DNA of 64,000 nucleotides from the NCBI GenBank assembly GCA_036186865.1, contig AP025075.1, positions 16,697,733 through 16,761,732 on the forward strand, in the 5' to 3' direction. Positions 1 to 11,962 of this stretch are shown in pieces. Numbering within the stretch: position 1 is the stretch's first letter; each line of letters opens with the position of its first letter. The stretch comes from Eustoma russellianum. Its lineage: Eukaryota; Streptophyta; Magnoliopsida; Gentianales; Gentianaceae. Below the pieces are notes generated by a model, which saw only the letters and a list, made by a program, of their open reading frames with translations, was not told the DNA's origin and did no database searches. The translations under genes were made by a program, and so were the position numbers.

Positions 1-1040
1 TTTCGTGGATTACATGGTATATACAGCCATAAAATCATTCTATGTTGGCACACACAAATCACCCCCAATTAAGGCCAAATTGTGGAGATTTCAAATTCAA
101 CATTTTTGTCACATGTAGGAGCCACTTTAATCAGCCATGAGTGCTGAATATTAAAGTTTAATTTATATATATTATGTGTAACATAATATATATAACATGT
201 GCAAAAAGTTGGAATTTAATCGGAGAAAAATCGGGTAATCGACAAACGTCGAAAATTCGGTTTTCTACGAACATGGCACATGAAACATTTTTGGCATGAC
301 ACATAACATGTATCTAGACACTTTTTACATACTCTATACATTCTAAAGTGTTCTATAAAAATCAATTAAGGTCTGATTGGAATATACCATGTGTGTATAA
401 TTATTGTGCACTATTTTACAAAGGTTGTAAAAATAAAATTCAGCATATATACAATCTATCATCACACGCCTAGATCACCTTGTTGGAGCATATGTGGAGC
501 TCTGTTGGCATCTTGATTGGACAAGAGTGAAGTATACAAGGTTGGTTACATAAATAAAGGAGCTACACAAGGTAACATTTCAAACTATGTCACATTTGTA
601 ACACATGTTGAAAATTTTAGCATGTGTGCATTAAGGCTGGCCAAATTTTTGAGATAAATGTGCCATATTTACTTCTTTGAATTATATGGATTTATTGGGA
701 GATAAAATGGAAATGTTTTAAGAATATTATGGAAATAATGTGATGATATTTTGAAATATCACACATGCTGAAAATTTCAGCATGTGTTGGAATGTATGTG
801 GCTGAATTCTTGACTTGAAATTAAGCATATTTGGTTTTTTATTTTCAAGGGATAAATCTACTACATACATGGCAATAATTTGAACTTGTCTTAGATATCA
901 CACATGCTGAAAATTTCAACATGTGGAGAATAATGGTGGCCGAATTTTATGTGATTAAATGTGATGAATTGTCTTGCTAATTATGTGGAATTGATATGAG
1001 ACTTATGGCAACATTTTTATGGCTAATTGGCACATGTTTT
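1..1040 (+). mobile_element. LTR-A fragment, truncated at both ends
   Basis: This stretch matches the middle of the complete LTR that follows it. Position 1 corresponds to about 1709, and the text then runs in parallel through landmarks such as the two-fold palindromes near 601, 761 and 900. It stops at GCACATGTTTT, where a new LTR-A begins at 1041. In the next copy the same words (near 2768) continue into other LTR sequence, so this copy is cut in mid-LTR. It has no coding capacity. The left end is simply the window edge. Confidence 0.85.
601..926. repeat. Three palindromic repeats in the LTR-A fragment
   Basis: Near-perfect palindromes start at 601, 761 and 900. Each has arms of the form ACACATGCTGAAA and TTTCAGCATGTGT around one central base. 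The copy at 601 carries changes that leave G-T wobble pairs. The same trio occurs in the next LTR at 2293, 2453 and 2638. Shorter LTR-A copies keep one such palindrome (for example near 10351). Confidence 0.8.
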
Positions 1041-4000
1041 TGTTGAGAAAAGGGGGTTTGAGTGATTACAAAATACATGATTTAAATAACGTGTACCAAA
1101 GAAATGCATGACACGTTTTATGACTTGACACGATTTTGTATGAAACCTGCCTTATATAGTGCATATATAATGTTGTCACACTAACGAGCCATGAAGCTTT
1201 AAAGCTTACATCAAATGGAAAACATTTGTTGTGTTTGAACTATTTTCAGGTGCCACCATTAATGAACTAAACTAGTTCACTAAGTGAAGTACTTAGTTAA
1301 ATGAACTAAGTAGTTCATTAAATGGTGATACATTTGGAGAAGGCACAAAGGCAACAATTTGAAGAATGGAAAGTCTTCTTCCCTCTCATATCACACGCCT
1401 TATACATATATATATATTAAGATTTTTTTAAAAGGCACTATACACATATATTCCAACGTACTACCGATACATTACATATTTTACGAACGTACGTTAACGT
1501 CACACCAATATATTTACCTCATATTTATGAGCATATTCAGATCTTATATCGTATGATATAAGTCATGGTGATGACAAAATTATTACGACACGTTACAAGG
1601 TTCTAAACAAAAAATTATCGTATCGGGTGACAACCGAAACTTCGCCAACGTATCACGTACTTGCCATATATAGATGGCCAGCCCCTACACTTCAAAAATG
1701 GCCACAAATTTCGTGGCTTACATGCTATATTCATCCATGAAATCATTCCATGTTGGCACACACAAATCACCCCCAATTAAGGCCAAATTGCGGAGATTTC
1801 AAATTCAACATTTTTGTCACATGTAGGCACCACTTTAATCAGCCATGAGATCTGAATATTAAATTTTAATTTATGTATATTATTTATAACATAAATATAA
1901 CATGTGCAAAAAGTTAGAATTTAGTCGAAATCGACAAACGTCAAAAATTCGTTTTTCTACAAACACGACACGTGGAACATTTTTGGCATGGCACATAAAA
2001 TGTATCTAGACAATTTTTACATACTCTATATATTCTAAAGTTTTCTAGAAAAAATCAATTAAGGGATGATTGGAATATACCATATGTGTATAATTATTGT
2101 GCACTATTTTACAAAGTTTGCAAAAATAAAATTCAGCACATGTACAAGCTTATCACACGCCTACTACAACTTTGATGAAGCATATGTGGAGCCTAGTTGG
2201 CATCTTGATTGGCCAAGAATAAAGTATTCAAGGTTTGTGACATAAAGAAAGAAGCTACACAAGGTAACATTTCAAACTATGTCACATTTGTAACACATGC
2301 TAAAAATTTCAGCATGTGTGCATTGAGTTGGCCGAATTTTTAAGCTTAAATGTGCCATATTTACTTCTTTGAATTATATGGATTGATTGGGAGATAAAAT
2401 GGCAATGTTTTAAAAATATTATGGAAATAATGTGATGATATCTTTAAATATCACACATGCTGAAAATTTCAGCATGTGTGGAATATATGTGGCAGATTTT
2501 ATGGTCTCTATGATGACCAATTTGATTCCCAAATTAGTAGAGATTTTTATGTACTAAATAATGATTGATTTCTTCTTTATTTTCAAGGGATAAATCTACT
2601 ACCTACATGGCAATGTTTTGAATATTGTGCGAATATCACACATGCTGAAAATTTCAGCATGTGGAATAATGTTGGCCGATTTTAAGGATGAAAATGTTGA
2701 TGAGTTGTCTTGCAAATTTTATGGAATTTATTGTGTGACTTATGGAAAAATTTTAATGACTAGTTGGCACATGTTTTTAAGTGTTAGTTTCAGATTTATC
2801 TAGTCATCAAATGATGACAACTTTCATCCAATCAATGAGTGCCAAATAAGCAAGGCTATAATGATCATCCAATGAGGAGTTGTCATGTAAGCAAGTGAAT
2901 GTCACAATGATGCAAGATATTCTTTCAAGGACTTAAAAGATAATTTTCAAGGGGAAGAACAAGGCATAGGGGGCGGCTACAACTTGATAAAATGAAGACG
3001 AAGTAGTGCAAAATACAAGACAAGCCTCACAAATTCAAAAGTGCAAAAAGAGTCTTCTATTCTCTTCTTCTTCTACCTTTCTTTCTTCTTCTCTCTTAAA
3101 GAATATTGTATTCATACTCATACATTTTGAATAGGCTTCATCTATACCACCATACACTCTATATTGTTGTAAAAGATTGACCAAGGTGTGATCAATCTTG
3201 CATCCGCTAGGTGGTGGTGTTCGTGATCGTTGTAATCACTACAAGGTTTGTAAAGGGTTGGAGTTGGTGTGTAACTCCATCAACCCTGTGTGGTAAGGTG
3301 TTGTTTGTGTTTTTTGATTAGTGATAACCGAGGAAGGTGTCCTCGAAGACTGGAGTAGGTTGATTTAACCGAACCAGTATAAAATTCCTTGTGTTCTTTA
3401 CTTTTCAGCACTTACTTTCAGTTTCCAGCACAGTGCATCATTTTTATCACGTTTTTAAAAATAGTAAACGAACTTCAAAAATCACGAAACTTTCAAGAAA
3501 CATAGACACACGTCTTAAGGTTTATTTGGCGCAAGTTTCAACCCTTTTAGACACGTATAAGTCATCCAAACGTCAAAAGTTCTGAGACTAGTGCAGTCTG
3601 ATTTTCAGGCTTGCAAAGGTTGAGACTTTGAACATATTTGACTAACTTCCCAAAAGAATTTTCCAAAACTGTTTCAACCCAATTAAATATACCTAATAAG
3701 GGGTTAGTCATTAAATTTTTAGAGCATTTGGAGTCACGGTTTAATTGAAATTAATTTTTCAAATCACACTACCGTTTCTGGCAGATTTCTGCAATCTGAC
3801 CACAAACAATTTTTAAAGGGGTTAGAGGTTGAGTTTTGATATGAAATTGGTAGGAGATACTCAGAACATCTGAGACTAATTTCTCTCCAAATTTTCGAAT
3901 TTTTGAAGACCTGTAACCTAGTTTTCAAAACGTTACAAAATAGGTCCTTAAAACAGAAACTGTTTTCAGAAGTTGGATTTTTGGTCTAAAACAATTTTAA

Positions 4001-4062
4001 AAACTACATTTTTCGCACCACTATTCAAGCCCCCCTTCTAGTGGTGCCTTACAGATCCTACA
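1041..4062 (+). mobile_element. Complete LTR of Copia family A (LTR-A), about 3.0 kb
   Basis: The copy starts TGTTGAGAAAA and ends CTTACAGATCCTACA, the same termini as the other LTR-A copies at 9070, 26481, 30024 and (minus strand) 52568. It is about 300 bp longer than the others because a roughly 150-200-bp segment carrying a palindrome is present three times (2293, 2453, 2638). No primer-binding site follows at 4063 and no gag follows, so the internal region that should be attached has been lost. The flanking 5-mers (GTTTT and AGGCT) do not match, so no target-site duplication is visible. Confidence 0.85.
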
Positions 4063-5944
4063 AGGCTGTGGTTGGACTGACTGTAACAAACTGGCCTTTG
4101 TTTCTCCTATATGAGGCTGAGCTAACCTCTGTGGTCATTCAGAAATCGATCAGAAAGCAGTCAGTCTTCTTCTCTTCTCTGCATACACTCCTCTTCTTTC
4201 TGCATAAATCTCCCTCGTCAAATCCCCTATCTCTGCATAAATTTGCATTTCCAAGTCATCCGAGATGCCAGAGACACTTTACAGGTTTGTTGAGTTCATA
4301 CGCTGCAGTGCCACTCGTTTGAATTGATTTTGTTGTATCCTGGGAGACGATTGCTTCCTCAGGTTGGACATAGTATACCGAAGCAATACATCTTAAGGAC
4401 AGAGTCTTGGAATTACTTCGGATTCTCTGCTCGGCTAAACTGCTGAGTTGCTATTAGCCTAGCACTATCGTGCTGAGCTGTTGTCGAGCTCTGCTGTGTG
4501 CTGAGCTTGATTGATCGGTTGATAACGCAGCACTGTTATTCTGCAGTGCTGTGTGCTGTGCTCGGCTGTTTGGCTGAGAGCATCTGTTGTTCTGCAGTGC
4601 TGCCGTATTGATCTCTGCTGCTGTGCTGAGCTCGGTTGGACGATTGATAGAACAGCACTGCTGTTCTACGGTGGTGTTGTCCTGGGGTCGGTAGATCGAT
4701 CATATGTTCAGGATGCAAACTCAATTGCGCTGCTTGGACTGATCTGACAGGTCGACCCATCCTGCCCTAAGCCAGGTAGGTTGGCCGTTGCTTTATTTCA
4801 GAAACACACACTGTACAGAATTCGATTTTGTCTAATTTGATTTATTTCTAACAAAGACAAGTCTTTATGCAAGACTTGGTCACTTGTTGCCATAATTCGT
4901 GAGGGCAAGTGCTAGTTTTCGCATAAGGTCGTAAGTTAGGTCATTTAAATAACTTGACAAGTTCTTGCAGACTGATCACCTACGTAATAACTCTCATCTA
5001 TTTCTGAATAGGTTCTTTAGAACAGGTCACACACGTGACATATTCTCATGTGTTCTTGAAAGTGTTCGTGAAGGCAAGTCAATTTCCGTAACTTGGCCAC
5101 TTCCTTGTCATTCACGTCTTAGCTTTCATGGCCTTGACTCATACCTAGCTATCATGATTTAACCTCGCTTGGCTTTCATATATTCACCTTACTTGATTTT
5201 CATGTAGTACCCTTATATTGGGCGCTGTCCTCATTTGAATTTCACTTCTCATGCATTGAAATTTCACCTTCATGTTTTCTCCACCGCATAGATATGAGGT
5301 TGGGAGACTCGTTGTTTGTTATACTATGCGAGTTTAACGTTTTGGAACGAAAAACTAATGTGTCGGATACTACATCCTAATCCGTGAAACGAACAAATTC
5401 TAAATACTTCATCCACTATAGTATATCAGTTCAAATTGAGACTCTAACGTAATATAAATTACACTATGTTAAAAAAAATCAAAATTAACTTATATTTTGA
5501 GACGAAGATAGTAATGAAAATTTCGCTCTTGGTTTTAAAATTCAAAATCTTGGGTTGTTACAAAGTAACTTGATTTTTTTTTGTCATATTGAGGTTCAGG
5601 TTTAGATGACATTGCCAATCATAACCTAAGTTTCTAAAATAGTACGTGACATTTGTAGTATCAAAGCTCTAAGTTATAATCTTAGGGTAGCATATGTGTT
5701 GAAATGATAATGGTGTCATGATGGATGTCTTCAACTTCATTATGTTCTCGAGTTATAAGTTTGATGCAATTATGCATATTAATGCTAACTCGTAAGCTGA
5801 CGTCTCAAATGTTATGCCAGATGCTTTGGCGCTATCATTGTAATTCCAACCTAAATATTACGCTTTATCTTATTTGCTATTTAAATCCATACTTCCCGAT
5901 TCTTAAGTCATGTGATTTTATAGTTATCATCTATATAACAGATT
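4063..5944. other. No recognisable gene; low-complexity flank
   Basis: This interval lies between an LTR-A and the outer Copia C insertion. Open frames here are short (under 100 codons), overlap on both strands and carry no motif I recognise. The stretch 4430-4720 is locally GC-richer and full of imperfect TGCTGAGC and CTGCAGTGC words. The rest is ordinary AT-rich sequence. It could be the remains of another, unrecognised element, because it begins exactly where the LTR-A ends. Confidence 0.5.
4430..4720. repeat. Degenerate CTG-rich repeat tract
   Basis: Imperfect words such as TGCTGAGCT, CTGCAGTGCTG and GCTCGGTTGG recur many times here, giving a GC-rich island in an AT-rich surrounding. The spacing is irregular, so this is a cryptic simple repeat rather than a clean tandem array. 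It produces opposing open frames at 4536-4760 that I regard as incidental. Confidence 0.5.
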
Positions 5945-5949
5945 ATCCG
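5945..5949. repeat. Target-site duplication of Copia C, left copy (ATCCG)
   Basis: ATCCG immediately precedes the left LTR of Copia C. The identical 5-mer follows the right LTR at 56849-56853. Five base pairs is the usual Copia duplication length. The match ties the two ends, 50.9 kb apart, to a single insertion event. Confidence 0.85.
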
Positions 5950-6183
5950 TGTAATCAGGAAATATGTAACGGCAATTTGACTTGCAAGGGAAAAATTTTA
6001 TGTATTTCTCAATGATTTGTACAGTACTCTACCCTTCATCTTATAGGACTTCTTCTATACATGTATATGATAACTTGTTAATTACAAATCAATCATGACA
6101 CAATCATAATCAAATCTTTCCTAATCTAAAAATATACACATTCCTGTATTCATGACATTACACTTAATCAGGGATTGCTAACA
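5950..6183 (-). repeat. 3' LTR of Copia C (234 bp)
   Basis: On the minus strand it starts TGTTAGCAATCCC and ends TTACA, with the conserved block around TACAGTACTCTAC shared with the right-hand LTR at 56615-56848. The equal length of the two LTRs and the matching flanking ATCCG support the boundaries. The stop codon of the RNase H reading frame (6178-6180) lies just inside this LTR. Confidence 0.85.
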
Positions 6184-7852
6184 CTCCCCCTCAAGTTGAA
6201 CCATGGGATCGATGACGTTCAACTTGCACAAGATACCTTCAAATGACCTCCCATTAATTGTTTTGGTTAACATGTATGCTAACTGGTCTTTTGACTGAAC
6301 AAATGGGAGTTCAACAAGTCCTCCTTCTAATTTTTCTTTGATAAAATGACGATCGATTTCCACATGTTTGGTTCGGTCGTGCTGTACTGGGTTTTCTGAT
6401 ATGCTGATAGACGCTTTGTTATCACGCAGCAGTGGTGTTGGCAGGTTAAACTGTAAACCAATATCTTTGAACAACTTCTGAACCCATAATACCTCGATGA
6501 TTCCTTTCACAATTCTGCAAAATTCTGCCTCAGCACTTGATAGGGAGACAACATTTTTTTCTTGCTCCACCAAGTTACAAGATTACCTCCTACTAGTGTA
6601 AAATACCCAGAAGTGGACTTCCGATCAACTAAGTTCCCAGCTCAGTCAGCATCAATATAAGCTTGGATGTTCAAATGTCCATTATTCCGAAATACAATGT
6701 CTCTACCCAGCGTATATTTCAGATATTGTAAGATACACTTGACTGCCTCCACATGATGCTCCTGGGGACTGTACATAAACTGACTGACCATACTTACAGC
6801 AAAAGCAATGTCGGGTCGTGTATGTGACAAGTATATTACTTACCAACCAGGTGCTGATATTGTCCCTTATCAGCAGGAGCTCCCCCATCAACAACCTGTA
6901 GCTTATGATTTACCGCCATAGGAGTTTTACAAGGTTTGCAGTCGAGCATTCCAATCTCAGTAAGGAGATCCAGAATATACTTGTGCTGTGATATATAAAT
7001 TCTAGTTTCTGACCTCAAGACTTTAATACCCAGAAAATATTTCAATCTTCCAAGATCTTTCATTTAAAATTTAGTGAACAGATTCTTATGAGGACGCGCA
7101 ATCTCCTTAGTGTCATCTCCTGTGACAATCATGTCATCTACATAGATAGTCAAACATGTCAGCAGACCCTTTCTCCGTTTAACAATAACGTATAGTTTGT
7201 ATTACTCTGACGGTAACCATCTTGCTTCATTACACCAGTAAATTTGCCGAACCAGGCTCGAGGCAACTGTTTTAGTCCATACAAGTCCCTTTTTAGTCTG
7301 CATACTTCCCTTGGCCTAAACCCTGTAGAGAATCTTGGAGGGGGGGTCCATGTATACTTCTTCTTTTAGATCGCCATGTATGAACGCATTCTAAACATCA
7401 AATTGGTGGAGAGGCCAATTTCGTGTTGATGCGATGGAAAATAATACTCTAATTGTATCAATATAGGCCATAGCAGAGAACGTCTCTGAATAATCGATGC
7501 CATATGTCTGAGTATATCCCTTTGCTACTAAACGAGCCTTGTGCCTTTCAACACTTCCATCGGCTTTGTACTTGACCTTGAACACCCAACAACATCAAAC
7601 AGATCTCTTTCCAGGAGGAAGAACACACCTTTCCTATGTCTTATTTTTCTCCAAGGCTTGCATTTCATTTATCATTGCCTCTTTCCATGTTGGTTGAGTT
7701 TGGTCTTCTTCAATAGTTTGTGGAATCTGTTCTGAGAACAGAGACACAAAGAATCCTTTAGTTGCGTTAGACACTCCTTCAATCGATGCAGTCACTGGAT
7801 ACTTGGACATTTTAGGTGCTCGTTCTGGAGAGTACTGCTTGAGAGAAACTCC
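6178..7852 (-). pseudogene. Copia C reverse transcriptase and RNase H, broken
   Basis: Read on the minus strand, this is the C-terminal half of a Copia polyprotein. The reverse transcriptase opens near 7600 with the conserved KARLVAKGYTQ block (about 7510-7550), followed by YVDD near 7145 and the FLGI motif near 7040. RNase H follows, with SSAEAE near 6530, a DNKAS block near 6410, and a final DMLTK-like block near 6270. Several stops and frameshifts break the frame, for example near 7598, 7390 and 6840. The N-terminal side ends at 7852, where G1 LTR sequence begins, so the link to integrase is cut by that insertion. The family match is secure; activity is not possible in this state. Confidence 0.88.
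6184..6195 (-). other. Polypurine tract of Copia C
   Basis: On the minus strand this reads CTTGAGGGGGAG, directly before the TGTTAG start of the 3' LTR. This is the standard position and composition of the plus-strand DNA primer in Copia elements. Confidence 0.85.
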
Positions 7853-8524
7853 TTGCTTAGTTCAGCGTGTGGTTTTAAAGAAGCGCATGCATCATGTGAC
7901 ACGAAGGATAAGATTTGACAGGCAAGAAATGACATTCGCATATGAACTGTTATGTAGTATGTTATGCTCGATATGTGTTGGTTCTGTATTTGTGTATCAT
8001 TTATGCGGCTTATTTGGCTTTGATGAGTTGTTATAAAGATGTTGTTTGCTAATCCGAGCACCTTATTTTGGACATTGATTTATGTACTGGTGACTCGTCA
8101 TGTGTGGTCTCATAAGGTGTATAGATGGGTTACTTGCTAGCAATGTTTTCGCTAAGAATAGATACTCCATCTTCTTCTCAGGTGAGCTAGAGTACGAAAT
8201 GATTTTTGTAGAAGACGACGGCGAGTGGGCTCATTGGGATGATGGTCACTGAAGTGGATAGATTTATGTTCATTCTCTTTTTAGCTGAAAGACTTACTGT
8301 TTAATATTTTGTATTGGATGATATAGTAGACATTTCCCCGAACACGTTAATTTCCACGGTATTTCATTCGGTTATATTGTTGTTATTGAAGTTTTAAATT
8401 TTACGATGTTTCCGCTAATTTATCTTACTCATAGATGACGTGTGCTTGCTCTGCTTTGACGCTTCGTAGTTCTCGTAGCAGAGTGCATAGGTACCGATGT
8501 CCAGTATAGGGCCGGAACGCTACA
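7853..8524 (+). repeat. Truncated 5' LTR of G1
   Basis: The sequence runs parallel to 50305-50978 of the 3' LTR. Shared landmarks include AGTTCAGCGTGTGG, the CATTTCCCCGAACACG block and the terminal GGGCCGGAACGCTACA. Homology starts at about 7853. The preceding bases still read as Copia C coding sequence on the minus strand, so about 1.9 kb of the LTR is missing at the junction. Confidence 0.82.
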
Positions 8525-9069
8525 GGTGTATCATCTATCTTGGAAACTTAGGTTCATGATCTTTTAGCAATTTAAGATGTGATTTGTCCTTAAGTTTGAT
8601 CCTTACGTATAGACTGGATAACTAGAGTCTAAGTGTGATTTTGGTTCGGCGTGTGCGGGTGCGTTCGTCATCTAATTTTCATATTAATATTCTTATTTCA
8701 TACCCCACCCATTCTTATGTATTCAAGCTTTCAGTAATATCCAATGTTTACTGATTGCTAATGAAAACATTGACCTTTCAGAGAAAATGTCTCTACGAAG
8801 AGATAACACAGGAAACTCGGGCAATGGGCAAGAAAATGAGCCCCCACAAGTGGTTCTACCCCAAGTGCTCACGGATGCACTGATGGTGATCGCACAGGGG
8901 TATGCCCAACAGCAGCATCCTCTGCCTCCTCCGCCACTGCTGCATAATATCCGGTTCTTCTATGGAGAGATGAGGAAGATCAGGGTTTCGAGTTTGGGGG
9001 ATGTACCGACTCCGAAGAGGCTCTGCATTGGTTGGCTGAGGTAGAGAAATGCTTCAGGCTGGTGCAAGT
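8525..9069 (+). pseudogene. G1 leader and start of gag
   Basis: After the LTR comes a weak primer-binding region (GTATCA at 8529; the second copy at 29738 reads TGGTATCA). The leader runs to an ATG at 8787. The first codons read MSLRRDNTGNSGNG, followed by a proline- and glutamine-rich stretch. After a frame slip the frame gives EALHWLAEVEKCFRLVQV, a Gypsy gag segment. It continues at 43955 with PEEIKVDMATPLL after the inserted Copia A complex. The bases before the ATG end in TGACCTTTCAGAG, so a 5' UTR intron acceptor is possible but unproven. Confidence 0.7.
9065..9069. repeat. Target-site duplication of Copia A complex, left copy (CAAGT)
   Basis: CAAGT precedes the LTR-A start at 9070. The same 5-mer follows the last LTR-A at 43955-43959. 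The interrupted G1 gag frame reads on across the pair, so they mark one original insertion site. A further CAAGT precedes the LTR-A at 30024 because this junction has been duplicated. Confidence 0.8.
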
Positions 9070-9441
9070 TGTTGAGAAAAAATATTTGAGTGATTTACAA
9101 ATGCATGATTTAAATACTACGTGTTTACAAAATGCATGAATAAATTATTGCTTGACACGTTTATGTGATAAACATGCTCTATATGCTTATATATATTGTT
9201 GCCGTACTAACAAGCCATGAAGCGTTAAAGCTTATATCATATGGCAAACATTTGTTGTCTTTGTATTGTTTTCACATGCCACAATTAATGAACTAAACTA
9301 GTTCATTAAGTGGAATGCTTAAGTTAATGAACTAAATAGTTCATTAAATGGAGACATATTTGGTGCAGGCTATATGGCAACAAATTTAGAAATGGAAAGT
9401 CTTCTCCCCATATGAATTCACACGCCTATTATATATATTTG

Positions 9442-9472
<31 letters not shown>

Positions 9473-10487
9473 TATTTTTTTAAAAAAGGCACAATACACA
9501 TATATTCCGACGTACCGCCGACACGTTACATATATTACAAACGTACGTCGATGCCACATCACTATATACACCTCATATTTATGAGTATATTCAGGTCTTA
9601 TATCATATGATATAAGTCATGGTGACATCAAAATTATAACGGCATGTTACAAGGTCATAAACCGAAATTTGTCGTATCGGGTGACTACCGAAATTTCACC
9701 GACATGTCACGTACTTGCCATATAAAGATGGCCAGCCCATATACATCAAAAATAGCCAAAAATTTCGTGGCTCACATGTTAATATCAGTCACTAAATCAT
9801 TCCATGTTGGTGCACACAAATCACCCATAATTTATGCTAAATTTGTGAAGAATTCAAACTCAATTTCATTAGTGCACATGTACCATTTTTACTTAAGAAA
9901 TTGGAGCTGAATATACACTTTATTTTATGTATATTATGTGTGACATGATATATATTATATGTGCAAGAAGTTTGAATTTAATCGGAGAAAAATCGCGTAA
10001 TCGACAAAAGTCGAAAATTCGGTTTTCTATGAACATACACACATAGTACGTTTTTGAGTCATAGATGTAACATGTATCTAGACACTTTTTACACATTCAA
10101 GACATGTTAAAGTGTTCTAAAAAATTCAAAATGGGGCTGATTATTATTTACCGTATATGTGTAAAGATTGTGCATTATTTGACAAAACTTACTAAAATGA
10201 AATTTCAGCACATGTCCATTCATTCTACACGCCTATTTCATCTTGATTGGAGCCTAGGTGGAGATTATTTAGCATTTCAATTGGTGGATAATATGCCACA
10301 CAAGATTGGTGACATAGAAGAGGGCACCACAAAAGGAAATTATTCAAAAGAGACACATGCTGAAAATTTCAGCACATGTCTCTTAAGTTGGCGATTTTAT
10401 GGTAGTAATTGTCCTCAATTTGTCTCCCAAATTCAAGGGATTGAAATGTGATAGTATGGTAATGTTTTGAATACATTTTAGCACATA

Positions 10488-10492
10488 TTTTG
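10488..10492. repeat. Target-site duplication of solo LTR E (TTTTG), left
   Basis: TTTTG at 10488-10492 is repeated at 11963-11967, immediately outside the TG and CA ends of the inserted LTR. Removing the insertion with one 5-mer restores the LTR-A sequence seen in other copies. Confidence 0.88.
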
Positions 10493-10988
10493 TGTTAGGA
10501 AATCAACCGAGATCACTACAAAACGCGCAACGGAAAACAAAAACTTGATCTCCGATTTCCTACCAAGGATCCATATTGTTCGTTTAATTCGATGAAAGAA
10601 ACTCGAAAATTACCTTTGTAGATCCGAATTACGCAGATAAAACAGGTGCGAAAATATGATCACCCTCTGTCGGTATCCACACGAACGCTTCCGTCTGGAG
10701 TACTAGCTCTTCAAACGACACGGCTGAAGAACTCGGTTTTTCACAGAAACGGCTCTAGGGTTTCTTTGATGATTCTGTATATCTTTTTCGTGTGTAGTGT
10801 ATACGAGATACACAAATATATACATATACGTAGACATCAAAATCCGAGTCCTAATCGGATTAGTTGATGCCAATCAAAATCCATATCAGATACGGATTCT
10901 ATCAGGATATTCAAAATCCATGTCAGATATGGATTCTCTCGTTATTATCCGATAATACATAGATATATATAATCACCAAAAAAACGAA

Positions 10989-11030
<42 letters not shown>

Positions 11031-11962
11031 TAATATCCAATATTAATATTATTAATATTAAAAACGATAATAATAATAATAATAATAATATCCAATATTA
11101 ATATTATTAATATTATTAATCTCAGCCTTACGCATTCTTGTGTGTGACCCGATAGGCCCATATTAATTGGCAGTTGATTAAATCTCTATTAAACCAACAA
11201 GTCGTAATTGACCTCTAGCAAGGCATTACAACTACCCAATTAATACGAGTAAAGTCCAACTAGCCTAATAATAGTACATACATTAATCCTTCTGTCACAC
11301 AATATCTAGTTTGAACATAAGTCATGGTCAGCGTCATACTTATATAGTTCAAACATATGATTACTCGATCTCTAAGTAGACTGATAAAACAAATGATATT
11401 GATCACACTATCAATTCATTTGAGCACGGCCATGCATTTCAAAGTCTCACTAATCGAGGGGCCCAAAGATATCTCTCTCAAAAGAGAGGGACAAATTCTA
11501 TCTTGATTGTTCAATATCCTCTACATAATTTCTATCACATTCAATCATGACCTTTATTATTACCCAGTTACGGATAACGTTTGATCATGTCAAAATATAA
11601 TAGTCCTTATGTTGGAAACTATGACAATCTCAAGTCAAAGGATTAAAACATGACTATCATGAGATTTACTTATGACGCTAATCCATGTAGCAATCTCATG
11701 ATGGGTCTATCCAATACACTGTTCTCTAACAAGTATCTATGAGATTGATTCGTATCACCATACACATAATCATCTCATGATTATCAAATCAATACTCATA
11801 CTGATTATAAATTATTTTATCTCCATAACAATAATGAATCAGGGATATATATCAAAATTGTGTAACATACTAACCAACAATAATGATAATAAAACCTCTT
11901 TTATTAATAATAAATGCATAACATAAATATCCAAATCATGGCCTAGGGCATATACACTAACA
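10493..11962. mobile_element. Solo LTR E (1470 bp) inserted in LTR-A
   Basis: The insert starts TGTTAGGAAATCAACC and ends ATACACTAACA, giving TGTTAG/CTAACA inverted ends, and is flanked by a perfect TTTTG duplication. It has no coding frame of note and no internal primer-binding site, which fits an LTR left after LTR-LTR recombination. It carries two AAT/ATT trinucleotide tracts. The minus-strand reading begins TGTTAGTGTATATGCCC and would be an acceptable Copia LTR start, so minus orientation is plausible but not shown. Confidence 0.85.
10989..11122. repeat. AAT/ATT microsatellites inside solo LTR E
   Basis: There are two (TAA)n runs, about 10990-11030 and 11068-11090. Each is followed by a nearly identical alternating segment, TATCCAATATTAATATTATT. 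The arrangement suggests that one repeat-plus-spacer block was duplicated. Confidence 0.85.

Noticed and set aside
4063..4090. A primer-binding site after the LTR-A at 1041-4062
   Set aside because: The sequence AGGCTGTGGTTGG does not match the TGGTATCAGAG expected, so the internal region is missing.
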